64,000 nucleotides of DNA from Pinus tabuliformis (lineage: Eukaryota; Streptophyta; Pinopsida; Pinales; Pinaceae). A program made the position numbers and the translations under genes. Below are positions 42,958 to 53,256 of the stretch, piece after piece (the stretch's first letter is position 1; every line of letters starts with the position of its first letter). The stretch is from the NCBI GenBank assembly GCA_031772625.1, contig CM062813.1:763406720-763470719 (forward strand), given 5' to 3'. The notes below the pieces were generated by a model. It saw nothing but the letters and a program-made list of their open reading frames with translations, did not search any database and was not told the origin of the DNA.

Positions 42958-43489
42958 TTATTTGTTTACAATTTATTCAATGCTTAAGAGTAAATGCTAT
43001 TAAACAAGTGAACAATGTAGCCATTTAAACCTTTTAATTACGCTAAGTTGGCAGTAGCCACTATGGCAAGCATACTGTGCAGAATGATGACATGACACTT
43101 GAAAATAGGGACACATGGTAGTTGCAATACACGATGTATGCAAACTGATTTGCGTAAAATAGGTGACAAGTGGTAGTATAGACCTTGAGGCGCCACGTGG
43201 AGTACAAAAGCTTGTACAATTTGTTTATTTGTTTACAATTTATTCAATGCTTGAGAGTAAATGCTATTAAATAGTTGAACGATGTAGCCCTTTACACCTT
43301 TTAATAAAGTTGAACTGGCAATAGTCATTGTGGCAAGAATAATGTGCAAAATGATGGCATGACACTCTAAAACATCGACACATGACAATTGCAATACATG
43401 ATTTATGCACACTGATTTTGGGAAAATAGGTGACATGTGGCAGTACAGACCATGAGGTGTGACATGGAGTACAAAAACCACGTCACGCT
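42958..43489. repeat. Tandem duplication, 266-bp period
   Basis: Copy 1 starts at 42958 and copy 2 at 43224, both with TTTATTTGTTTACAATTTAT. Copies differ by scattered substitutions of perhaps 15%. Copy 1 carries GCCACGTGG (CACGTG G-box, 43194-43199), and copy 2 reads GTGACATGG at the same place. The order resembles a duplicated upstream regulatory region, but no gene follows that I can identify. Confidence 0.7.
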
Positions 43490-45654
43490 CAAGTCATGTA
43501 TCCATAGTGTATCATTTAGAAGTCGTGATTATGCTCTCTCCCTAAAACTTTGCTCTCTGATGAGAATTCTACTGTGAATTGTTGGCAATTTGATTTTGTG
43601 AATCGACACAAAATACAAAAAATTTCCATAATACTCGGCTTTCTGAATTTTCCATTATATGTGATTTTAGAAGCTTTGTTACCAAAATTCAACCGTTGTT
43701 CTAGTTCTATAAACTTCCAACTAAAGTTCTACCCTGGTTATTAAAAACTCTGGTAAGATGCATTTTATTGGAACTGTGAGGAAGGAACCATGAGTACGGA
43801 TCCTTTCCAGTTGACACATGTCGTTGTGGCATGGGCTAGAACAACTCATCCTAGGGACACACCATTTTAAATGAAATTCACATATACACTCAACAAGATG
43901 GCATTGGAGAAACGTTAATGTTAATCATTAACACAGGTAATTAAGATTAATCAAATTTAGTGCAGTTAACGTCTATGTTGGGTGTCAGTTCACATTTAAA
44001 TGAAATTAACCATCATATTTTTTCAACAAAGATTCAACTATCAACCGTCTTTACAGCTCTTAATAATACGTACTATCAAAATCCTAAGCATTTGTATCAA
44101 AGAAATTATGAAATGATCTTGTATTTACTGGTCACTATTTGTTCATAATGTAGAGTTTTGTTGACGGTGTTGGACCCGCCAACATTCAGGGAATCTCCCC
44201 GATATGAAGTCCCAACTAGACCTCACACCGTTTGGTGTAGGAGTCCCATCCGGTACGATGGCCCGGTTGCCATTATCTTAGAGATTTTCCTTATCTCTTG
44301 TTGTTCAACACATGAGAGTGTTATGGTTGTATCTTCAAAAAGAGAGGTGAGTATGCCCAGTGAGTGCATAATGTAACTTGTTTCCAGGTTCTCTTACTAT
44401 AAAGGAGAGGGTAAAAGTGAGCCTCTAGATGAGAGGTAGTAGTACCACCCAGGGAGAGACACATGCGAAACAATAAGGGTCTGACCAGCATCCAGCGAAG
44501 TAGTCCACAGCGGCTGCGACAGTTGTTAAAACCAAAGTGCAGGGGAAAACACGTACACCATCCAACAGAGTAGTCCACACGGAGGTGATAGTTGTTATAA
44601 CCAAGAAAATGAGATTGGTTTGTCTAATTTCCTGTAGAGTAGTCCACACGGACAAGACAATAGCGATAAATGATACAACACATCTTCAACAATGTAAGTA
44701 CTAAAATAACCAAAGTAGTTCAACTATCTTAGTGCAGGTTAAGAAAACATGCATTACAGATGTTTAAAGAGTAGTCTTACAAACATCTACAAAAACATGC
44801 GTGAAAACGTACTGACCTGAAATAGGCTTCTGAATTAAGCAAAGGTCCCCAGACACATTTGTACACCATACATCACTAGTCCCATTAGTGGGACATTGGA
44901 GACACTCCTCGCTCCTCAAAGAACAAACTACAGACTCTCAAGGCTATGTGGGAGGAGCTAAGGTGAAAATTCCTTGCTCGTACAATGGGAGGGGTATATA
45001 TAGCCAAGGGTGACGCTTGACCCTTGTGACTCTTAGACTACCCTCGTGACTATTCAACTTCCCATGACTTTTCAACTGACATGACTCTTCGACTTCTGTG
45101 TGCATCCATTGGACTTCACTTTACATTACATTTAGTTACGACAGATATGGCCCATAATGGTGATGTGGCTAAGATAGCTCATGACACAACTCGACATGAC
45201 ACTACTGACTTGTATTGGCTGACTGTGGTGTCCATTTCAACTTGTTGCGCTGCTGAGTGATGGATGTACTCTTGGTGTGCTTTGTATTCTCCTCAGCATG
45301 GCATAGTTCTACGATGTCTTCGATGGTCTTGGTCTTGCTTGATGGTTCAATGCATGTGTTCTGTTTGCTTGTTACTTGATATGCTTGGTATGTTCGTCCA
45401 GCTGCAAGTAAGTCTTCTAGCATCTGCGCTCCTTCAGTCCATTCGTCGCCTCGCCATGATCTACTAGTGTCCTTGTTCCTGCAATTCACTCATGATGGGA
45501 TGACATCAAATCCAAAACCTCCTAGTCTAGCATGATGCATTGTTCTCGTGTTCTGGGTGACTGGGAGGGAGGACAACTCACTGAGAGAGCGTAGAGCATA
45601 GCTCAGGCTGGAATGAGGCATTCCTGGGGAACAACTTGCACTGTGGGGAAAATC
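43490..45654. other. Unassigned region
   Basis: No gene is recognised. A motif GAGTAGTCCACACGG recurs at about 44502, 44566 and 44636. A TATA-like TATATATAG is at about 44996 within GGAGGGGTATATATAGCC. A 95-codon minus-strand frame at 45489-45202 lacks recognisable domains. The segment may contain a decayed LTR, but no terminal pairs were found. Confidence 0.35.
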
Positions 45655-46312
45655 TACACAGTGATCATTGGGAGGCAGGATTGCGTAGTGAGAGTCACCA
45701 ATGTCAACTGCAAGCTGGGACCCTGAGGGAGGTAGATTTTGCACAGCTTTCAGAGGAAAGACAGAGTGGGATATAGAGGGACTGTTGGGATGTTCTGCAC
45801 AGTTTCTAGAGGGAGGACAGAGCAGGGCTGCAGAGAGACTTCTGGCCATGACTGCACAATTTCTAGAGGGAAGACAAAGCAGTGCTGCAGAGGGACTTGT
45901 TGAACATGATTATGCAATTTCTGGGAACAGTGCAAGACAGGTAGCAGGGGAACTGCCAGACATGTTTGCGCAATTTCTGGAGGCAAGGCAAAGCAAAGCA
46001 GCAAGGCTAATCTGGGAAGTTTTGCGCAATTTTTAGGAACAATGCAGAGCAAGGCAGCAGATGACTAGCTAGGCATGTCTGCGCAAATTTGGAGAATAGT
46101 GCAGACCCAGGTATCATAGAAGTGCAGGCTTCCGGTGGGCAAGGAGGAGGGTTGATGATTGTGCCTGAGAAATGTGCAGTTCAGTTGGATAGGGAGGTTG
46201 TTTTTGCGCAATTCTGGGAGGCAGACAGGCTCCTCACCTTCGGGATTACGCAGTGCAACTGACCTAGAGGACAACCTCGAGCACTGTGCAATTCTGGGTA
46301 GCAGATCAGGGT
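45655..46312. repeat. Degenerate minisatellite, period about 57 bp
   Basis: Units starting GC(G/A)CA(A/G)TTTCT-like begin at 45683, 45741, 45797, 45854, 45912, 45968, 46024 and 46081, and diverged ones near 46205 and 46285. The spacing is 56-58 bp. The core is TTTCTAGAGGGAGGACAGAG in the best units. Period 57 equals 19 codons, and both strands keep open frames over several units (for example 45849-45490 minus, 45701-46036 plus). I cannot link it to a known protein. Confidence 0.75.
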
Positions 46313-47647
46313 CACTGAGGGTTGAGACTGCACAGTGCAGCTCAGTCGGAGTCCGGTGGGAGAGGGTTTTCTGGTCGGGCAAATTTTCAGGAAAATGGCT
46401 AAGTGTCGAAAGCAAGCAAACTTGTGTAGATTGACATTATGAACATACACTTAGCATACTCGATGACACGACAACATAGACCACCATGACAATGAGACAA
46501 AACATGCCCTTAGTGAGATTGTCTTGGAGTTGAGAGCGACAAGTGCGACACTTGTGATAGACCTTCAGACGAATGTGATGACACTTGCGCGATAGTGCTT
46601 ACAACTTTGTTTGTGAGTATGGCATATGTTCACGTAGTGAAAACAACCCAAACACACATATACAGACCTTCAAACTCACTATAATAAGATCACAAGCATG
46701 ACAAAGCAATCAACATGTCGAAAGATGACCGCTGGTCAAACAAGAAAAAAGGTGAAAAGACTTCACGAGAGCTTATGGGGTGAGCTTGAGTGTTTGCAAC
46801 CATCAAAGGAAAAACCAAGGAAGGCTCCAAAATTTGGATGCAAGCCAAAATTTTGGAGGATGTTGCAGCCACTACAACACTTGGCGATACATTGGTTGAA
46901 TACTAGCTTCTTTATTTTGGTTCATTTTCAGTGCAGGGCCTTGGCCTTTTGCGGAGTATTGAATCATTGTGCGGATCATTTTCGCTTCTCCACTTACCCC
47001 GCGGACAAACACGGTTCACCTTGTACCGACTCAGTTGAACACAACACAAAATTCATCCAGATCACAATTTTCAAAGCGGGAAGTGTGATTTGGCTCATGA
47101 GCTTAAGATTTTCAGAGTATATGTTTTATCTTTGGTGTTTCTCCATTGCCAGCAAGCCTGGACAGTACCTTAGCGGAGTCACACAGGAACACAAACATTT
47201 CTCCACTGCCAACGAGCCTGGATAGTACCCAGTGGAGTTTCTTGCTTCACCTCTCTGCGCAGGAAGCCTTTCTCTTCTTTCGCGTTTGTTATTTTTTTTG
47301 TAAGAGGACTGTGCATAGGCATTTATTTATTTTTGGGGAGGAAGAGGGATCTCAACTCATTGAGAGCAGAAGAGGTTGTTCCTTTAGAGAAGCATGAAAG
47401 GACTCTAATTTAGGTTTGCTCGTCTAGATTTTCCCCTTCTCCATTTCTACTAGTTGGATAAGCTTGAACACACAAAGCAAAAAATTGAATATAGGAATGA
47501 GGTTTCCCAGATTGGACACGGGTTCATGGTTTGACCAAAACTTTCCTCACATATGGATCGTATTTTTTGCCAACACTTTATTGGCCAAAAGTTACAACCA
47601 AGCATAAAGAAGACGGACACAGGACTGGCCAAGTGTTGTAGTGTCAC
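46313..47647. other. Unassigned region before LTR G
   Basis: No recognised gene. A 175-codon plus-strand frame (46698-47225) is Met/Lys-rich at its start, then hydrophobic, with no domain I know. Its end overlaps a 60-bp direct duplication (47138-47197 and 47198-47254; TTTCTCCA(T/C)TGCC, AGCCTGGA). The last 19 bases, 47629-47647, match the left flank of family T LTR A. Confidence 0.4.
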
Positions 47648-48266
47648 TGATCCAAGTGGATGTTGGTGGCCACCCACCTATCCCACTTGGACCTCCACAA
47701 CTGTCTCTTTCATTTTTTCAGTTTCCTTAATTTTAGCACAGTTTACTATTTTTAGCAGTTTTTCGGGTCCTAAACTTCCAGAGCCGTTTTGAGGCCCTAA
47801 ACGACGTTTTTTTGGAAATCTATCGCCAACAATTTTTTGTCTAAAATCATCTTTTCTATTGTAGTCTTCGGAGAGATCTTTCCAATGGGCTATCATGAGT
47901 GTCAAACGAAGATAATATGACCAAGTCGCGACCCTGGGAAGTTGGTTGTCCAACTCACCCCAAGGGGGCCCATAAACTCTTGGTGTTACATCTCCTCGGG
48001 TTAGGGTTTTGGTTGTTTAGGGTTTGCTCTTATTGTTCAATAATAAAAAGGCCCTTGAGCCTCATTGTAAGGCAGTTTAGAGGCATGTAGCCACCAGATC
48101 TCTTCTCAGAGATAAGCTACCATCGCCCTAGTTGGTTTTATTTCCATTTATGTTTGTAAGCATATTTCAGTATTTTACATTAATGAAATGAAGTATTATT
48201 TCCGCTGCATCTTTGTGTTTATGGTTATCTCTGTAATTTGTTGCGTTCCTGTTTAAATCTGGATCA
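47648..48266 (+). repeat. Family T LTR G (619 bp)
   Basis: TGATCCAAG...CTGGATCA, the same length as LTR A. It is followed by a diverged primer site TGGTATCAAAGC (48268). It is preceded by the 19-bp flank also found before LTR A. Confidence 0.92.
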
Positions 48267-48307
48267 ATGGTATCAAAGCAGTCTGCTTTTTCTCTGTTTT
48301 TCTTTGC

Positions 48308-48724
48308 ATGTCCCCAACGAGGTCGGGATATAAGGAGTTAGGGCTTGAACTGGTCAAACCTTTGCAAGACTAGCCCCACAAATCTCGACGGCCTCCCATG
48401 GCGGATGAAAAGAAATACGAGGGGGCAAGAGATCCTATCAAAATATTGCTCGAAGAAGCCCTTGAGAGATAAAGGATCGTGATGATGGACAAATTTGCGC
48501 AGATCCTTCAGCGGCTACCCAGAGGCGACGCATCGGCTTCCAACAGCTACTCTGGAAACGCCACACCATTTAAGGCACAAGTTAATTTTGAAATCCCCAT
48601 CTTTGAGGGTCAAATAGACCTAGATGCCATAGATAAATGGTTAAATCTGCTAGATGGGTATTTTTCTGTTCATGAATTTTTGAGTCAGGAAAAGATTGTT
48701 TTCGCTCTTCTCAAAGCAGCCCCC
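48308..48724 (+). pseudogene. Family T gag, unit G, interrupted by gypsy-3
   Basis: ATG 48308 (MSPTRSGYKE in the family). It is cut by TAG near 48372 and TAA near 48470. The Gag core from 48480 reads QRLPRGDASASNSYSG, then FEIPIFEG, then LNLLDGYFSVHEF. It ends at AAGCAGCCCCC, where the LTR of gypsy-3 begins at 48725. In the other units this sequence continues CACGTCAAGG. The remaining gag should resume beyond the far end of gypsy-3, outside the window. Confidence 0.88.
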
Positions 48725-50185
48725 TGTAGCGTTCTAGCTAGGGTACTAGACTAGACTATATTAATTATCGACCAGGATGCGTAAGCTTAGAGGCATGCGT
48801 CTAAAGTATATAGACATAAAGGATTGTTGGCCAAGTGGTTATGATGTAGGTCACAAGGCTTCTTTACGGAAGACTGGAATATGTCACCTATCATCCAAAC
48901 ACTCAGGTCACTCTGCTAATATATCTGATTACAATGCTATCATTAAATGCATTTACCAAATCACACACTGAAACTAAACACTGTGTATCACTGCAACAAT
49001 GATCTTAATCTCCTTACAAAGATATTACACATAAAACCCTTGTTCAGTAAACACCCAGTATTCACTAATATTTATACAATATCAAAATATACAGAGATCA
49101 TAAATGGATTGTGAAATGAAAACAAAGTTTATGACAGTGCTTTAAAAAGACACACAGGGATCGAATCCCTTACAGGACGCACTTCCAGATCTCAGTGATG
49201 ACTGTTCAGCATTACCATAAACGCAAACCATATAAGCAAACCATATACATTCAATGGAAATCAAGAGCTATGGAAATCGAAACCAATTAATTGTAACTGC
49301 TGTGCAAACCATATAATACCTATTGAAATCGAAATCATATAATACCTATTGAAATCGAAATCATATAATACCTATTGAAATCGAAATCATATAATACCTA
49401 TTGAAATCGAAATCCAATCAAGCGTAACTACTGTGCAAACCACACGATAACCTAAGTGCAAATAAAATGAAAAGAACAGTATACCGGTTGAGCGCAGGGC
49501 CCGTCCGCACTCCAGAGGTACACTGGACTATAATCGACTGAAGATCAAATCAATGCACGAGACACAAATCGTAACTGCAACTGGGTTCTTAGTATTAAGT
49601 TTAAAACACTCTGTTTCAGAATGATACAATGATTAACCTCTGTTCATTACTCGGACTGTATATACATATGTCTATCACAACCATGTCAAATGAATGTACA
49701 TTCGGAATTCGGCTGTTGCCGCTTTTATTACATCGAGCTTTTCAAAATGTTTCTATCCTAACTGATTTCAAAAAGATCAAAAACTAAATCAAATTAGAAT
49801 GAGCTGATGTTTCTGCCTTTGTCGCCAGTGTGCCATGCTTTGACCTGAGTTGACCGTGCATGTAGGAGGGTCGATTCGGCTGTATGATAGGTGTTTGTCC
49901 ATCCTTGGACATTCTATTTTTCATCCATGCCTTTCGCTCTAGTCCAGCTGCTGTGACACATGTCAAACAATGAGCTGATTACAGGATGTTGGAACTTCCT
50001 GTAACCATTTCACCAAAAACTTCTAATTCTTCAACATAAAATTCCTAAATCAATTTCAATGCATTTTAATAACTATAAGACTATTAATAATTAATTTTCA
50101 AGGATTCTAAGGAATATATGATGAAAAGGAATGGGTAAATGACATGTTTTTAGGAAGAAAAAGGGGTCTTGGGATGATACCAACA
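48725..50185 (-). repeat. gypsy-3 3' LTR (1461 bp)
   Basis: On the minus strand it starts TGTTGGTATCATCCC directly after the polypurine tract and ends AGAACGCTACA at the junction with family T gag. The boundaries are supported from both sides by the tract and by the break in gag. It includes a 26-bp tandem repeat (49311-49414). The partner LTR is outside the window, so identity cannot be given. Confidence 0.8.
49311..49414. repeat. 26-bp tandem repeat, four copies
   Basis: ATATAATACCTATTGAAATC plus GAAATC repeats at 49311, 49337, 49363 and 49389 with almost no variation. It lies inside the gypsy-3 LTR. The uniformity indicates recent slippage, so copy number may vary between copies or individuals. 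Confidence 0.9.
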
Positions 50186-50200
50186 TCTCTCCCCGACTTA
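50186..50200 (-). promoter_or_regulatory. gypsy-3 polypurine tract
   Basis: Minus-strand TAAGTCGGGGAGAGA abuts the LTR start TGTTGG. It follows the ORF3 stop by 16 bases, with ATGAGGACATGC between. A near copy lies at 52974-52988. Confidence 0.85.
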
Positions 50201-50216
50201 AGGAATTAGCATGTCC

Positions 50217-51581
50217 TCATGCTATCCCCGAAGTGCTTCCCTTGAACTCTGTCCCTGACTGGATCTCTGCTGCCTTGAGCAATGTGTCCACATTCTTTTT
50301 CACCTGGTTTTCTTTCTGACCCTTGAGCTCCTGCTTTAACCTTTTGTATTTTTCTTTGAGGGTCTTCTTCTGATTGTACCACTTAGTGGCCCAGTTAGAA
50401 ATCTCAGTTTGCTCAGCCTCCAGTTCACTGATTCTCTCCTTCAACTTTTCATTCTTCTTCTGAGTTTCTTTACTCTGCGCCCAGAGCATTTCATTTTCTC
50501 TCTTGATAACTTTTTCTAACATATTAGCCTCCATGAGCTCTTCCTTTAATTCTTCAATTTGTTTTTCCAATTTCTTCTGTCTCTTAATGGGAGGTGGTGA
50601 ACATTTTTCCTGTTTGTTATTGCTTTCTACCTCTATATCAACTTCTGGTCCTGGTAGTGAGTGGTCACCACTCTCAACATCCATTTGTGCAGGTGCATTG
50701 GATTCAAGCTGGTCTTCTTGCAACTGGGCTTTTGGTGTCCTCCTTGTTCTTCGTGAGTAAGTGGTGAAAATTTTATCTTTCTCGGCCCTCTTAGCATCTT
50801 CCTTTTTCATGTTCCTGGTCCTTATGCTGCCCACAGGTAGAGGTGCCTTGCTGGCTTTGGATACTGGGATTTCTTCATCAATGTCCTTCATGAACCCTGA
50901 GTCTTCTTGCACTTCTTCTTTATCTTCTTCATCTCTAATTTGATTAACAGCGAGGAATTCTTTCCATGGTTTCCCTCTTCTGTGCAATTCATGCTCAATG
51001 AGAATTTTAATTAAGCCAAAGTGATACAGGCTCTTGTCTTCATTCCCCTTCTGCTTCTGGATAGTCTTGGACATCTTGGTTAAGCTTTGTAACAGAAAAT
51101 ATGGTATACTGATAACACATTGTTTCTTCAAGTGGAGGAGTAGTTTAATGTGGTATAGGTAGACAATACTGTAACGGCCTTCACAGGTTATGAATTTTTG
51201 AAGGATGTAGACCATCTCATCCCAAGGATGCATCAACCAACTTCTTGGAACACCCTTCTTCCAGTTCACTGATGAGACTCTAGATCTAGACATAAACTGT
51301 GTCCACGATTTTTCTTTAAATTGCTTGGTTTTAAAATACTTCTCCCCTTCTGGACTAATCCCTATTGCCTGAGCTATAGTATCCTCTGAAACCCTGAATG
51401 AGAAGTTACCTATCAGGGCTTTTTCTCCATTGAAGGTGAAAGCAAATTGCTTGGTAACTTCCTCATTGCTTCCATGAAATTTCTCTAGGAATGGTAACCA
51501 CTGTATTTCTCTAAGAATTTCAATGCAATCCTCATGATATTGTGAACTGTCGAACACACTCGGTTCGACCCTATTAGTCAT
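50217..51581 (-). CDS. gypsy-3 ORF3, 454-codon extra protein with coiled-coil C terminus
   Basis: This is an uncharacterised protein encoded between pol and the 3' LTR, where Athila-type elements carry an extra or env-like ORF. The frame begins MTNRVEPSVFDSSQYHED. Residues 1-210 form a putative globular domain with FAFTFNGEKALIGNFSF and VSEDTIAQAIGISPEGEKYF; this style is seen in plant transposon-associated proteins of unknown role. Residues 215-320 are acidic and basic mixed (EEDKEEVQED, then TRRTPKAQLQED). Residues 325-440 are Lys/Glu/Gln-rich with heptad-like spacing, a likely coiled coil. I see no signal peptide and no membrane segment, so an envelope role is not supported. No stop or frameshift. 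It would need a spliced or subgenomic mRNA. Start ATG 51581 is the first in the frame. Confidence 0.75.
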   Translation of the reverse strand: MTNRVEPSVFDSSQYHEDCIEILREIQWLPFLEKFHGSNEEVTKQFAFTFNGEKALIGNFSFRVSEDTIAQAIGISPEGEKYFKTKQFKEKSWTQFMSRSRVSSVNWKKGVPRSWLMHPWDEMVYILQKFITCEGRYSIVYLYHIKLLLHLKKQCVISIPYFLLQSLTKMSKTIQKQKGNEDKSLYHFGLIKILIEHELHRRGKPWKEFLAVNQIRDEEDKEEVQEDSGFMKDIDEEIPVSKASKAPLPVGSIRTRNMKKEDAKRAEKDKIFTTYSRRTRRTPKAQLQEDQLESNAPAQMDVESGDHSLPGPEVDIEVESNNKQEKCSPPPIKRQKKLEKQIEELKEELMEANMLEKVIKRENEMLWAQSKETQKKNEKLKERISELEAEQTEISNWATKWYNQKKTLKEKYKRLKQELKGQKENQVKKNVDTLLKAAEIQSGTEFKGSTSGIA

Positions 51582-53256
51582 GGTGGCAGAGGGTCGTGCT
51601 TCTAACCCTTCTCTGTTTATGTTCTTACAATTTTAACAAAGAAATTTCAAACTGGTTACCTGGTATATCGCTTTCCTTATTCTTCAATATGATGCTCGGT
51701 CGGTCGACTGTATTATGACTGTGGTGGAAGTCGCAACAGGGTGGTTATACTTTCTCTTTAGGCGCTCACTGCTCCCATTCCTCACTGAGTAAATCGGACC
51801 CAAATGATAATAATCGAACCTAAATGATAATGCTTCTTCCGGCGCTCACTGCTCCCGATTATACTTTGAAAATTATGGGAATCAAGTGCGAGAATGACTG
51901 TGGGATAACCGGCTGTACTCACTTCACAGCATATTCATTCATTTTAAAACAGAGGAGTGCTGTACGCTTACATAGATGTCACCACAAGAGCGCTGGGAGC
52001 ATGTATATATAATGTTGGGTATGGTTTCGGGAAGTCCCTTGAATCATTGGGTACGTTGGGTGGTGGAATTATGATTTGGCTGTGCGGAATGAAATAGATA
52101 GGCCGCTTTACATTTGTCTCTTTCCCTTGTATTTAAAAACATAATCCGCCACGTGTCCCATTCCAGATGGTATTCGGTCGGATGGAGGATGTTGGTATGA
52201 CTGTGAGATGTATGACAAGGTTGATGTGTTGATAATGGGTTTTAGAAGTATGAATGGGTTGATGTTATGAGAATGATGAGAATCGGTGGAATAAGGGATG
52301 ATAGGAAATGTAGGTGTCCTTGAAATCAATCATAACAGTTCACAGTTATCAAAGTTACATTAAAAATCAATCTAAGAAATCAAATGTTTAAGAACAAGAA
52401 ACATATTACTCTTTTGTTGGTCATTGTTGTATTGACATGCTGAGTAGCTAGTCCCTTTTTGACTGTTCTTTTGCTTGTTGTAACAGGTCCTCTAAGGAAG
52501 ATTGAATGCACAGGTCCTTTGAGAAAAATTTGAAGATATAACAGGTCCCTTGAGAAAAATTAAATGTAACAGGTCCCTTAAGAAAAATTTGAAAATGTTC
52601 ATGCAGCTCCTTATATTGATACAGGTTCACTGAGCTTGGGCATTTGATGGAGTCTTGGTGCCCAAATCCTTGTAGAAACTTGATGAAATTCTGTTGAAGT
52701 AGCCCTTGGTGTCAATTTCTTTAACAGGTCCCTTCTGAATGTCTTAACAGGTCCCATTACTGCTGGTGTTGGTAGCATAGTTGTCTGGACAGAACAGGTC
52801 CCCCTGCATAATGTTTATAACCAGGTCCCTCTGAGATAACACATTGACAAAACAACTTATTTATTGAAGTCTGGAATACTGAAACAAGCTGCTTTGGAAA
52901 TTTACAGTGAAGATATAGGATAAGAAATCTTTAAGAATTTACAATGGAGAGATAAAAGAACAAAGTGCTGATGCCTCTCTCCCCGACTAAAATTTTGACT
53001 TGTCCTCAAGTCATGATTCAGCTGATAAAGCAAACAATGAACAAAAGAAAGAGAATTCATACCCGCCAACGAATTGGTTTTCAAGTAGGAATTCGAGGTT
53101 AGAGTGTGCCAGAGACTGGTTTTCACATCTAACCCATTATTTTTTATATTCTTTTTTTTTATATTATTTTTTTTTTAGTTTTTGTTTTATATATTTTTTT
53201 TATATATATATATTTCTTTTATTTCTTTTTAACTCTGAAATTGAAAGGAAATGAAA
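51582..53256 (-). other. gypsy-3 spacer between pol and ORF3, with a second polypurine-like tract
   Basis: 1.7 kb with no supported gene. At 52974-52988 the minus strand has AGTCGGGGAGAGAGG, preceded by TTGAGGACAAGTC. This parallels the 3'-terminal tract and its upstream ATGAGGACATGC. An ACAGGTCC motif recurs about nine times between 52485 and 52830. A direct repeat GGCGCTCACTGCTCCC occurs at about 51761 and 51840. The stretch 53128-53242 is almost pure A/T and may act as pol 3' sequence. Confidence 0.6.

Noticed and set aside
46698-47225. 175-codon plus-strand ORF as a host gene
   Set aside because: No recognisable domain, its end overlaps a 60-bp direct duplication, and no splice or promoter context is visible.
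48800-49175. tRNA-like boxes: TGGCCAAGTGG near 48831 and GGGATCGAATCCC near 49157
   Set aside because: They resemble A and B boxes, but they are over 300 bp apart and no cloverleaf can be drawn around either. Both fall in the gypsy-3 LTR.
49311-49414. Regular short repeats as a CRISPR array
   Set aside because: The 26-bp units are directly adjacent without spacers and lie in a plant retrotransposon LTR.
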